The notes: a model not told the origin generated them from the sequence alone. Shown: positions 33,846-44,655, counted from the stretch's first letter. The stretch is 64,000 nt of DNA from Talpa occidentalis (GCF_014898055.3 NW_023601543.1:63253782-63317781); one strand, 5' to 3'. Made by a program: numbers and translations.

Positions 33846-34261
33846 TTAAGGCATGGTCTTCTCCAGTGCTATTGCTTATCCTCATCTCCTCAGCCCCTGT
33901 TCTCTTCTTGGGGCCTGTTCCTCCCCTGAATGTTGACATCTTATTTCTGCTGAAAGGCTCTTTGATTACCTTGATCTTAGCAGAAAATCATTCAAAGTAC
34001 AGCCTTTCAGGGATGTCGTTATTTGAGAAAGGGACCCTCGTAAGACAGAAAAGTATTCTGAACTGAAGAAATTAAAGAAACACAGTGTTGGGGTTGTAAA
34101 GACAGTAAGACATAATCCCGGAGCCTGGAGAGCTCAAGTTCTGGGCTTCACTGCAGGTGCACACAGTAACCTCCAGTTATCTGCAGAGCACCCCACCTCA
34201 GCCTGGAACAAATAGGGGTCCCCGTACTCTCCATCATCAGGCTCTGTCAGACAAGCTATCT
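33846..34261. other. Unassigned sequence, no gene
   Basis: No recognised feature. Confidence 0.3.
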
Positions 34262-34673
34262 GTAACATTCCCAGTACTGGCAGGAAACAGATGGCACCCT
34301 CAGATTGGGTAAATTGAGATGAGCTTAATAGACTATTTACAAAAGCATATCAGGGTGTAGGGAAACCACAGGCCAAAAGGAGCAGAAGGAGGAAGCAGTT
34401 ACTGGTACCTAAAGAGAGAACTCTGTGAAAAGAGCCTCCTGACAGGTGCAAAGGCTTTTGATTCAGAGATGCAGCCAGCCAGCCCTCAGAGACCCAGCAG
34501 GGAGGCATTTAAAGGAAATAAATACTCTGATCTCTCTCCTCTTGGCCTCCCAAGGCAACTGGAAGGTGAAGCACATATAAGCCCATTGATGGAGTCCATT
34601 GAGGTCAGCCCACAGGGCCATGTTGCAGATGGAGAAGGGAGGCGTAGATCTGGATGGAAAAAGGGAAGCCATC
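34262..34673 (+). repeat. Unnamed dispersed repeat, copy 2
   Basis: Contains CAGGAAACAGATGGCACCCTCAGATTGGGTAAATTGAGATGAGCTTAATAGAC, then GGAAACCACAGGCC and GAGGCGTAGATCTGGATGG. The order is shared with the copies near 24 kb and 52 kb. The ERV at 34674 inserted at its right side. Confidence 0.6.
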
Positions 34674-35109
34674 TATAGGGTAAAGAAAAATGTCAGGCTT
34701 TTCTGCCCTCCTGCCATCAGGATAGATGATGGATCCTTGCGGTCCTGAATGCATGCCTGATGGCAGGCACCTGGACTAGGGCATGGGCATAGGTAGATGG
34801 GATTCACCTGGGCTGAGACTGGTCTTTTTAAGGGCGGCATCATGGGGATGCCAGCAGAAGCAGAGAAGCAGCAGAACGAACGGAAGAGCAGAGAAGCAGA
34901 GAGAAGGCCGGAGAGCCCAGATAGAGTAAAGACTTGCTGGGGGCTGGGAGGCCTGCCAGCCTCTCGGCCCCCCAGCACTCCTGCCTGCTGTGTACCGGGT
35001 AAACCCCAATAAAAGACCTGCATAAAACCACTGAGGGCTCCAGGACTCCTCCTTTACCCGGTCTGCTGGATCTTAGAAAACCTGCTCAGTGCCCCTTCCT
35101 ACCACTACA
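34674..35109 (+). repeat. 5' LTR of the short ERV
   Basis: 436 bases, ending CCACTACA. The first dinucleotide has mutated from TG to TA (the 3' LTR keeps TG). AATAAAAGACC lies near 35009. Confidence 0.93.
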
Positions 35110-36259
35110 ATTGGCGTAAGTCGGCAAGATGATCCATGCAGACAGGTATGGAGCCCTCCGAAGACCTGGAGGGACTAAGGAATTGTAACAGACTGTGTTT
35201 GCCTGTGATGACGCTGGAGGCATCATGGCGGCACAGGAGATGGACAAGGTCCAGGAGCTACAGGATGAGACCTGGCATGAAGAAGATGCCCGAGAGGACC
35301 AGCCAACGACCCCCAAAGGCAGCAAGAATCATCGGGGAAGAGAGGACCGCGATTCGGAGCTCGCCAGTGCTGATGGAAAGGCCTAATGGACTTAGACTGA
35401 TGAACTTGGACTGACAATACCACCAGAAGGCGGAGGACCTTGGCAGGTTATGTTTTTTTGGGATTCTGGGGGTGGCCAGTGGGCCTTGATGGCCAAAAGC
35501 AGCCTGTGCATGCCCAGCAGCCAGGTGGAGTTGAAAAGCCAACTGAGAAGGCAAAAGCTGGTGCTGATGCTAAGTTGAGAAGCCCTGAGTGGCTGTTAAG
35601 CAGCCTGAGTATGCTGAAGACCTGTGAGTCTCGTAAAATCACCTGTGGGTGATGCCCTGCTCATTCCTGAGTGAGGGTGAGGAGCTGAGGAACCTGTCCT
35701 TGGGGGACGGGTGGGGAACGTGGCTTGGGGTGGAGCCCAAGCCAAATGTAGAGTTTGGATCCCCGACCCATGTGCTTGTGCAGTGGGTTGGCCTGAGTGC
35801 AGGGGTCTGTGAGTGGCGTTGGTGGCCATGAAGGCCGAGTGTTGGAGCGACTGCAGACAGAAACCCTGAGGGTTGGGATTACCCCCGACAGAATAGAATC
35901 GCCAATCCCAGAGCGAGTGCCTCCTGGGGGTGGATGCGGTGTGTGGCTTGTAGCCGAGACTACAGCCAGAGAAGGCCAGGAAGCCTGACAGCTCCTGGTG
36001 TGATACAGCAGATGCCGTGAGTGATTCCCCTCCCTCGTATGAGCAGTGCCTTCGGCAGCAGATGTGGTGGCTCATCTGCTGGTACCAATAATTGTCTTTT
36101 GCACTAGGTTGGGGCCCTGCCTGGACTTATTTGTGTTCTGTTGTATTTTGTTGTTATATTGTGATGTATTTACTTTTGTGGGCCATGGCTGCATTGTTTG
36201 TTTGCTAAGAAAATTGTATATAGGTAGATTATATGGCAGAAAACCCTGAGGGGGTGGAC
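35110..36259 (+). mobile_element. ERV internal region, degenerate
   Basis: Opens with the primer-binding-site-like sequence at 35112. A 53- to 92-codon frame near 35136-35414 is rich in charged residues (Glu, Asp, Lys, Arg) but matches no retroviral domain I recognise. Toward the 3' end, 36108-36220 is T-rich with several VL/CI-type codons, possibly a relic of a membrane segment. Nothing resembling a protease, RT or integrase motif is visible. The 159-aa antisense frame at 35596-36075 is treated as fortuitous. Confidence 0.75.
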
Positions 36260-36692
36260 TGTAGGGTAAGGAAAAATGTCAGGCTTTTCTGCCCTCCCGC
36301 CATCAGGATAGATGATAGACCCTTGCGGTCCTGAATGCATGCCTGATGGCGGCACCTGGAGTAGGGTGTGGGCATAGGTAGATGGGATTCACCTGGGCTG
36401 AGACTGGGCTTTTAAGGGCGGCATCATGGGGATGCCAGTAGAAGCAGAGAAGCAGCAGAATGAACGGAAGAGCAGAGAAGCAGAGAGAAGGCCGGAGAGC
36501 CCAGATAGAGTAAAGACTTGCTGGGGGCTGGGAGGCCTGCCAGCCTCCCGGCCCCCCAGCACACTTGCCTGCTGTGTACCGGGTAAATCCCAATAAAAGA
36601 CCCGCAAAAACCACTGAGGGCTCCAGGACTCCTCCTTTACCTGGTCTGCTGGATCTTAGAAAACCTGCTCAGTGCCCCTTCCTGCCACTACA
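36260..36692 (+). repeat. 3' LTR of the short ERV
   Basis: 433 bases, TGTAGGG to CCACTACA, with AATAAAAGACC near 36593. It follows the purine-rich tract at about 36248-36257. Confidence 0.94.
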
Positions 36693-36697
36693 CCATC

Positions 36698-37325
36698 CCG
36701 CACGCCTTTTGCGATTGGAAATACTCTGCTACAGTTTTGCCCAGGGTGGTTTCTATCAGCACTCCTGGGACTAGGGGTGGAGGTGACGGGTTTGCGCTGG
36801 GTTCCCTCTCTGAGTAGTTCTACGAGGAGGTGAGGCAGCTTAAATGGCCCTCTTTGGTTTGAGTTTTGGGTTCTCAAGTTTTCGCTCTGCTCATCCTGCA
36901 GTGTCAACAAAAGGCAGTGTTGCCCAGATACCTAGCCTAGGTCCCAGCTTCCAGGCAGGGCGCTAGCGCCCTAACCCATCCTGCCATTTTTGCTTCTTGT
37001 CCTTGGTTATGTGCTGAACAACTACCTCCCTCTGCAAGTGGGCTGCCAGATACCCCCTCTTTGCCAGTGCACAGGCTCACACTCCCACCTGACTCCCTTG
37101 GGTTTCCCACGACTGTCAGAAGTCAGGATGCACTTCCCACGTGTATGTGAAGACGTCACCTGCACCACCTGCCTCCCCTGGGTCCCCACTGGTGCTCCCT
37201 CCTCCACCATGCACTGACTGGCCTCTGAGAGCGGAGTTCTTCTTATTCCCTGCCTGCAACATGGGATCTGCTGAAGAAGAATGCTGCCCTCACTATAAAA
37301 TCTAACCAATTTGCAATTTAATAAA
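36698..37325. other. Unassigned GC-rich sequence, no gene
   Basis: GC content is higher than in neighbouring sequence. No repeat or coding exon can be supported. The 185-aa antisense frame at 37022-37579 continues straight through the SINE at 37334-37576, so it is not a gene. Confidence 0.35.
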
Positions 37326-37333
37326 CAAGGATG

Positions 37334-37576
37334 TTTATTTATACGAGCACTGGGTACAGTCAGAAGCACGGGAGGGTGAGAGAATTCACCAGAGACAGAG
37401 CGGGGAACAGAACAGGCAGAGTGATGAGATACACTGCTGAGGGGGGCAGTGGGCGGCAGGAGAGGTCTGCGCGCCATGTGGGACCCTCGCCCGGCGACCG
37501 GGGATGGAACTGGTGCTGCAGAGGCTGTGGGCAGCTTCGCAACCCAGAGCTCAACCGCTGCGCCACCGGGGAGGCC
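37334..37576 (-). mobile_element. SINE, young subfamily, almost tail-less
   Basis: Minus-strand copy whose 3' end is only TTTATTTATA, without TCTTT or oligo(T). CAAGGATG occurs at 37326-37333 and 37577-37584, the TSD. The tail was probably lost or the RNA ended early. Confidence 0.94.
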
Positions 37577-37584
37577 CAAGGATG

Positions 37585-38260
37585 TTAATTTATAATGAGA
37601 ACTCTAAGAAGCCTGGATTCTTGTAGCTCATTTATAGAAGCTACTCTCCATGTAATTAAAACATGACAGAAGTTAGGGGAGACTGGGGGAGGGAGGAAAG
37701 GGCACGTAACAGACTTTTTCTATAAATTTCATTTTTCTTTCTATATATCTATTTTTATTCTCTATATCCATTTTTACCATTTGGAGTTTTTTTTTTCTGT
37801 AAAACTAAGTTGATGTATTTTTAAACCTTTTATAACAATTTTATAAAGAAAAACCATTGACATTGAACGATATGGATGATAGAAGCGCAGTGCAAACAGC
37901 AGACACATGACACAAACATGGAATGAGAGATAAGGCAAGGCCACTGAAGAGGAATTTTAGATTTCTGTTCAAGGTAGCCCTTGCTTCAGTGGGACTAGGA
38001 CCATCGACATCTCCCTAGTTATGTCAGGAGTGTGTGTGGACTCCTGGCTGACTATGGTATGTTTGACTTACTTCAATGATTGTCTGGCATCCTGTGGATG
38101 GTGCTGGTGTGTGGTCTGGGTGACGTGCCCTAACTGGCTCTCAGTGTGTCCACACTACTGGCTGGGAGATCCCATGGTGGCAGGGCACCTTCCATATGTT
38201 TCATTTAATAAGTGAATTTGTAGACTAATATGCAGAGAAATCATTTCTACTTTGGGGTCA
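37585..38260. other. Unassigned sequence, no gene
   Basis: AT-rich to about 37850, then unique-looking sequence. No recognised feature. Confidence 0.3.
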
Positions 38261-38270
38261 TTTAAATATC

Positions 38271-38574
38271 TTTTTTTTTTTTTAAAGATTTATGTGTATA
38301 AGAACTGGGGTACAGGCCAGAGATGCGGGAGGTGAGAGGATTCACCAGAGATAGGGCGGGGGTGAGAGGATTCAACAGAGAACAGGCACACTGACTGAAT
38401 TACACTGCTGAGGGGAGCAGTGGGCAAGTAAGCAGAGGTCTGCTGCGCCATGTGGGTTGCTCCCTGGCCATAGAACTCCATGTGGGTTACTCCCTGGCCA
38501 GCGAACTCGTGCTGCAGAGGCTGCGGATTGCTTCATAGTATGATGCTTAACCCCTTGCGCCACCAGGGAGGCCC
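38271..38574 (-). mobile_element. SINE, older subfamily, with internal duplications
   Basis: Minus-strand copy. GGTGAGAGGATTCA occurs twice (38331 and 38361) and CATGTGGGTT.CTCCCTGGCCA occurs twice (38450 and 38480), each about 30 bases apart. Both are local tandem duplications. Confidence 0.94.
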
Positions 38575-38896
38575 AACAAGCCCATTCTTAACCCAAACTT
38601 TGAAGCAGCTAGTTGATTTCTGTTGCTCTTTCACCTTTCTTTATAATCCCATCTACCCGGGAGGTCCTTCCTAAGGATATTTGGGGACAATCATGAGCAA
38701 CCATAGGCCTATGCTGAAGGCTTCTGGAGATTCTTGCTTCTTCCTTCCCCTCCTTTTCATTCTCCTAGCCAATCATTTGCTGTAGGCCTGGGTACTGGTC
38801 TCCCAAGATGAACAAACTTAAGAGACTTTCAGTAAGTAAGCTAAGCTGTAAGCTTGAACCTGACTGATTTTATGAGCTGAGGGAGGTATTAAGTTG
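38575..38896. other. Unassigned sequence, no gene
   Basis: No recognised feature. Confidence 0.3.
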
Positions 38897-38908
38897 TGTT
38901 CATAATTT

Positions 38909-39186
38909 GGGCCTCCCCGGTGGCGCAGCGGTTGAGCGCTGGGTTGCGCAGCTGCCCGCAGCCTCTACAGCACCGGTTTGATCGCCTGCCGCCAGGCAAG
39001 GGTCCCACATGGCGCGCAGACCTCTCCTGCTGCCCACTGCTCCCCTCAGCAGTGTACTTCCTCAGTCTGCCTGTTCTGCTCCCCTCTCTGGCTCTGGTGA
39101 ATTCTCTCACCCTCCCGCGCTTCTGACTGTACCCAGTGCTTGTATAAATAAATAAATAAATCTTAAAAAAAAAAAGTGAACAAACA
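38909..39186 (+). mobile_element. SINE, young subfamily
   Basis: TGTTCATAATTT precedes it at 38897-38908 and recurs at 39188-39199. Between the oligo(A) and the second copy lie about 12 extra bases, GTGAACAAACAT. The tail has AAATAAATAAATAAATCTT. Confidence 0.93.
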
Positions 39187-39353
39187 TTGTTCATAATTTA
39201 ACTATTATCTAGGGATCTTTGTAGATTTGTGTGAAGAAGAGCTCAACAACTCTGTGTAATTGCTAATAAAACGCTGAAAAACAAAACCAGTAATACCCCA
39301 CTAATATCTTGTCCTAATGAATATTAAAACTCACTATAAAACTAGTGTAGTCA

Positions 39354-39649
39354 GGGCCTCCCCGGTGGCGCAGCGGTTGAACGCTGGGTTGCGAAGCTGC
39401 CCGCTGCCTCTGCAGCGCCGGTTCGATCCCCGGCTGCTCCCCGGCCACCGGAGGAGGGTCCCACATGGCGCGCAGACCTCTCCTGCCGCCCGCTGCTCCC
39501 CTCAGCAGTGTGCTTCGGTCCTTCTGCCTGCTCTGCTCCCCGCTCTGGCTCTGGTGAATTCTCTCACCCTCCCGTGCTTCTGACTGTACCCAGTGCTTGT
39601 ATAAATAAATAAATAAATAAATAAAAATAAAAAATAAATAAATAAAAAA
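39354..39649 (+). mobile_element. SINE, young subfamily
   Basis: Full-length copy of the CGGCCACCGGAGGAGG variant with a long AATAAA-rich tail. ATAAAACTAGTGTAGTCA flanks it (39336-39353 and 39650-39667), a perfect 18-bp TSD. Confidence 0.97.
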
Positions 39650-40985
39650 ATAAAACTAGTGTAGTCAAAAGAGTAGATCATTGGCACAAGGACAAACAGA
39701 TGGTGGAATTGAATGAAGAAGTAAGAAATAGATTTTACAGGAACTTAATAAAGCATATAATAAAGGAAGCATTTCAATTCGATGATGGTATATTTAATAA
39801 ATGGTGCTAGATTAATTGCCTTTTACATAAAAAATACAAAGTTAGACCCTATTTAATTACAGATAGGTTAAAGAGGCAAAGGTAAAATAAACATTCTAGA
39901 AGTATGTTGTGGAGAATATATAATATTCAGGTAGGGAGAGCTTCTTAGATAATATAAGAAACTAAGAAAGCATAAAAGAAACAAAACAGATTTGATAATA
40001 CAGATAATAAAAATATTCAGTGGTAAAAGATACCACAAAAGTCAAAGGATAATTAAGAGTCTGTGAGAAAATAGTTATAGCAAATGGTAGATAAAGGATT
40101 AATATCCATAAATTTGGTCGAACTATATGAAATTGCTGATAATCAACTTTGTGACCAAAAAGAATGGTAATTTTAATATTTCAACCCAACCATAGGACGG
40201 ATGTGTGTGTGTATGGCTTCTGCATATTGATAAGAAAAAGACAACCCAATAGAAAGGAAGGTAATGAGTATAAATTATGAACAGTAAATTCATAGAAAAG
40301 AAAAAGTAAACAGCCAGAATACATGATTATGAATATATAAATATATACACATGTATATAACATCTATTTATATACATAAATATATATACTCGCTTATATA
40401 TAAAATGAAAGTAAAAGGAGGAAGACTACAATGAAAGAAACAGAAAATACAAGTGTTGCTGAGGATGTAGAAAATTGGAACCCTTGTTGAAATCCCCTAT
40501 TGCTGATGGGAATGTAAAATGATGTAGCTGTTATGAAATCTGCATGGTAGTTCCTCGAGGGAAAAAAAAAGATACAACTACCATGTGATCCAGCAATTCC
40601 ACTTCTGAGTACATGACAAAAAGAATTGAAAGCAGAATCTCAAAGAGGTATCTGTACATCAATGTTCATAGCATTATTTACAATAACTAATTCATCAACA
40701 GATGAATGCATAGCATAAGCAAATGCGTGGTATATCCATGCAATGGAATATTATTCATCCTGAAAAAGGAAGTTTTCTTTTTTATTACTTTTTAAATTGT
40801 ATTATAGCTTATTGAGGTAATGTTGGTTTACAACACTGTATATAATTTAGGGGTATAAGTTCACACCTCTTTAGATATATTACCATATCACATCCACCAC
40901 CAGAGTACCCATAATCCTTCACCATAGTTCACTGGAGCCCCTCCCACCTCTGCCCATCTCCAGTCCCCCTTTGGTAGCCTTAATT

Positions 40986-41257
40986 ATTTTTTTATAGATT
41001 TATTTATTTATGCATACAAGAGCTGGGGTACAGGCCAGAGGTGCAGGGGGTGAGAGGATTCACCAGAGACAGAGTGGGGAGCAGAACAGGCAGATCTACT
41101 GAAATACACTGCTAAGGGGAGCAGCAGGTGAGACAGGAGAGGTCTGTTATGCCATGTGGGTTGCTCTCTGGCCGGCCGGGGTTTGAACTTGTGCTGCAGA
41201 GGCTGCGGATTGCTTCATAGTGTGGTGCTTAATCCCTTGTGCCACCAGGGAGGCCCC
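40986..41257 (-). mobile_element. SINE, older subfamily
   Basis: Perfect 13-bp TSD GGTAGCCTTAATT at 40973-40985 and 41258-41270, within the antisense L1. Confidence 0.96.
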
Positions 41258-42385
41258 GGTAGCCTTAATTCTATAGTCAGATATCTAGGCTTCGTTTTGA
41301 CTATTCCTTTGTTCCACATGAGTGAAATTCTCTGGTATTTGTCTTTCTCTTTCTGATTTATTTAACTTAGTATAATCCCCTTTCATTCCACCCATGTTGT
41401 CACAAGTATACTACATCTTCTTTATCTCCTCACCTGTCATTGGGCACTTAGGTTGTTTCCATACCCTGGCTAATGTAAATAGTGCTGCAATTCACATAGG
41501 AGTGCATGCATCCTTTTGATGCATTTCTGTATTCTTTGGATAGATACCTTAAAGTGGAATTGCTATATTATGTGGTAAATCTATTTTTAATATTTTAAGA
41601 AATCTCCATACTGTTTTCTATCAGGCCTGGTAAAGTAGAGATTCCGACCAACAGTGTATGAAGGTCATTCCTTTTTCTCAATTCCTTGTTAACACGTGTT
41701 GTTTTTAGTCTTTTTGAAATGGCTCATTCTCACAGGTATGAGATGGTATCTCATCGTGGTTTTTGCATTTCCCTGATGGTAAAAGATGACGAGCAATTTT
41801 TTTATGTGCCTGCTGGCCATCTGTCTGTCTTCCTTAGAGAAGTGTCTATCTAGCTCTTTTACCCATTTTTGATTGGGTTATTTATTTTCTTGCTGTATGA
41901 ATTCTTTATAGATCTTAGATATTAGCCCTTTGTCATATATATGATAGGTAAACATTTTCACCTATTCAGTAGGGTGTCTTTTCATTTTAATGACAGTTTC
42001 TTTCACCATGCAGAAGCTTTTTAGTTTGATGTAGTCCCATTTGTTTATTTTTGCTTTCGTTTCCCTTGCTGTTGGAATAAAGTCCCCCAAGATATCATTG
42101 AAGCCAATGTCCTGGACTGCTTTGCCTGTGTTTTCTTCTATGTATTTTATATTTTCAGGCCTTACATTCAAATCCTTAATCCACTTTGAGTTAATTCTTG
42201 TGAATGGTGTGAGATAGTGGTCTAGTTTCTTCCTTTTGCATGTGGCTGTCCAGTATCCCAACACCTTTTGTAGTTTTAATGTTCATTCTATTTCCTTGAA
42301 GAATGCCATTGGAACTCTGATAGGGATTACATTGAATCTGTATATTGCTTTGGGTAAAGTGGCCATTTAAAAAATGTTGGTTCTT

Positions 42386-42949
42386 ACCCAAATGACACAG
42401 AAACAGTAATTCCAAAGGGCACCTGCATCCCTATGCTTATAGCAGCACTATTTACAGTAGCTAAGCTTTGCAAACAACCCAAATGCCCAAAAATAGATGA
42501 CTAATGGGTTCTGCCAACCCTTCAAAGATGATGTGGTGCATATACACAAAGAAGATGTGGCACATATACACAATGGAATATTACTCAGCAATCAAAAAAG
42601 ATAAACACATGCAGTTTGCAGCAACATGGATGGAGCTAGAAGGGATCATGCTCAGTGAAATAAGGCAGAAAGAAAAAGAAAAATGCCGGATGGTCTCACT
42701 CATAGCAGGAATTTAGAAAACCTAAATAAGAGACCAGGAAAAAGACTAATCAATACAAAGTAAAAATCAAAATCAACAAGCAACTATAAACCAGAGACAC
42801 ACTATGAGGGGTGGGTAGGGGCGGGGAAAGGAAGGACTACAGTCAAAATAAGGGGGGGGGGTGTGCAATTGTATGGGGAATATAACCAAAATGAAAATGC
42901 ATACATTGTGCAAAGATGAAAAAAGATGTAAGAATTATATAAAATAAAA
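42386..42949 (+). mobile_element. 5'-truncated young L1 3' end, sense
   Basis: Perfect 20-bp TSD TTTAAAAAATGTTGGTTCTT at 42366-42385 and 42950-42969. Contents are the ORF2 end (GCAGCAACATGGATGGAGCTAG) and a 3'UTR with a G-rich block (GGGTGGGTAGGGGCGGGG and G10) and a short A-rich end. At 42500-42560 the usual order is disturbed by inserted RT-region sequence and a repeat of GATGTGG.GCATATACACA. Confidence 0.95.
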
Positions 42950-44655
42950 TTTAAAAAATGTTGGTTCTTCCAATTCATGGTCATGGAATATCTTTCCATT
43001 TCTTTGTGTCTTCTATTTCTTTTAATAATGTCTATCATTTTCATTGTATAGGTGTTTCACCTATTAAATTTATTCCTAGGTACTGGGAAAAAACTGAGTA
43101 TGATGTTAGCTGTGGGTTGGTCTTCTATCCCCATTTTATTGACAGTTTTTAATAAAAAAAGTCTATTGAATCTTGTCAAATGCTTTTGCTGTATCTATTG
43201 ATATGATCACATCAGTTTTCATCTCTTCTTTTGTTGATGTGATGAATTACATTGATTAATTTGTATATGCTGAACCATCCTTGCATCCTTGGAACAAATC
43301 CCACTTGGTAGTGATGTATGATCCTTTTACTATATTGTTGAATTCAGTTTGCTTAGATTTTGTTGAGGATTTTTGCTTCTATTTTTATCAGGCATATTGG
43401 TTTGTAGTTTTCTCTTTTTGCATGTGGTATTATTTGCTTTTGGTATCAGTATAATGTTGGCCCCATAAAATGTGTTTGGAAACATTCCCTCTTTTTCAAT
43501 TTTTTGAAAGGGTTTGAGAAGGATAGGTATTAGTTCATCTTTGAAGGGTTGGCAGAACCCATTAGTGAAACTGTCTAATCCTGGGCTTTTATTTTTTGGG
43601 AGACTTTTGTTTACAGTTTCAATTTCTTTGCTTGTAATTGATCTTTCAGGTTTTCTATTCCTTCCTGACTTAATCTTGGAAAGCTGTATGCTTCTAAAAA
43701 TGTATCTATTTCTTCTAAGCTATCCAATTTATGGACATTAAGATGCCCATAGTAATTTCTAGTGATCCTTTATATTTTTCAGATGTCTGTTATAACTTCT
43801 CTTTCATTTCTGATTCTATTTATTAGAATTTTCTTCCTTTTTCTCTTATTGAACCTTGCTAGAGATTTTTCTACTTTATCTTTTCAAATAATCAGTTCTT
43901 AGTTTCACTGATCTCTTGCACTGTCTTTTGAAAATTTCCATTTCATTTATTTCTGCTCTAATTTTATTATGTAAAAAAGGACATTCTGACTCATGCTACT
44001 ATATGGAATAACCTTGAAGATAGAATAAGTAAAATAAGCCAGTCACAAAATAGACAAATACTATATGATTCTACCTACTTAAGATACCTACAATAGTCAA
44101 ATTCAAAGATAGAAAATAGAATGATTGTCAGGAGCAGGGGAGGGGGAAGTGAGTTATTCTGTATTCTTAATGAATACAGAATTTCAGTTTTGCAAGATGA
44201 AAAGAGTTTTGGCAATTGGTTGTACATCAGTGTAAAGGTACTTACTGTTGAATTATATAGGTTATGATGGTAAACTGTATGTATATTTTACAACAATTAA
44301 AAAATTTAAAATACACATGTGCACACACAAAATAATAATAGGATGTCATTTTTCACATATCAGGAAAAACAGAACTAAAAAGAGTGATGTGGGAAAATGT
44401 GTACTGCCTTCATTCCTAATTAGATGTACAACTGCTATAGCATTTTAAGAAGGTAATTTGGCAGGTATATTAAAATCAACAATACACATACTCTGACACA
44501 GCCATGCCACTTTTGGGTCCCTAGGAAAAAAGCATCAAGATATAAGTGAATATGTACAAAGATTTTCTTTGCATTAGTTATAATTGGAAATGATCTCTCC
44601 CCAAAGGACAAATGGTTGAATATAACACAACTATGTGTATCCTATTTGTTTTATT

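Larger units (their letters stand above)
34674..36692 (+). mobile_element. Short non-autonomous ERV with two LTRs
   Basis: Two LTRs (34674-35109 and 36260-36692) enclose about 1,150 bases. A perfect 5-bp duplication CCATC flanks the whole element (34669-34673 and 36693-36697). A primer-binding-site-like TGGCGTAAGTCGG begins two bases after the 5' LTR, and a purine-rich GAGGGGGTGGA sits just before the 3' LTR. By hand count the LTRs differ at about 19 of ~430 aligned positions plus three indels (~4-5%). The interior has no recognisable gag, pol or env frame of useful length, so it must have depended on proteins made elsewhere. A 5-bp TSD fits ERVL/MaLR-like and some class I elements; the class is not settled. 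Confidence 0.92.
40779..43968 (-). mobile_element. L1, antisense, ~3.2 kb, 5'-truncated within ORF2
   Basis: On the plus strand it passes from reversed 3'UTR (TTGAGGTAATGTTGGTTTACAACACTG), through the ORF2 end (CTCATCGTGGTTTTTGCATTTCCC), to the reverse-transcriptase region (ATGTGTTTGGAAACATTCC, GGTTTGTAGTTTTCTC). AAAAAGGAAGTTTTCT on the left and AAAAAAGGACATTCT on the right are a possible aged TSD in the sense L1. The SINE at 40986-41257 and the L1 at 42386-42949 are nested inside. The frame is broken. Confidence 0.85.
39315..44655 (+). mobile_element. Old L1 ORF2 3' region, sense, host of a nested stack
   Basis: Sense L1 runs at 39315-39353 and 39650-40778, with GGAACTTAATAAAGCATATAATAAAGG, ATGGTGCTAGATTAATTGCC and CAATGGAATATTATTCATCC. 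It resumes at about 43970 (GGACATTCTGACTCATGCTAC, AATAAGCCAGTCACAAAATAGACAAATAC) after a 3.2-kb antisense L1. Joined across that insert the two parts read in normal L1 order. Confidence 0.8.

Noticed and set aside
35596..36075. 159-codon antisense frame in the ERV interior
   Set aside because: Opposite to the element's direction and without retroviral motifs.
34674..36692. Intact provirus with coding capacity
   Set aside because: The interior is ~1.15 kb with no protease, reverse transcriptase, integrase or envelope motif.
37022..37579. 185-codon antisense reading frame
   Set aside because: Its N-terminal third is translated SINE; the rest lacks any domain or splice context.
39354..39440. 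tRNA-like cloverleaf sequence with A and B boxes
   Set aside because: It is the head of the SINE; it occurs in many copies with body, tail and TSD, so it is not a tRNA gene.
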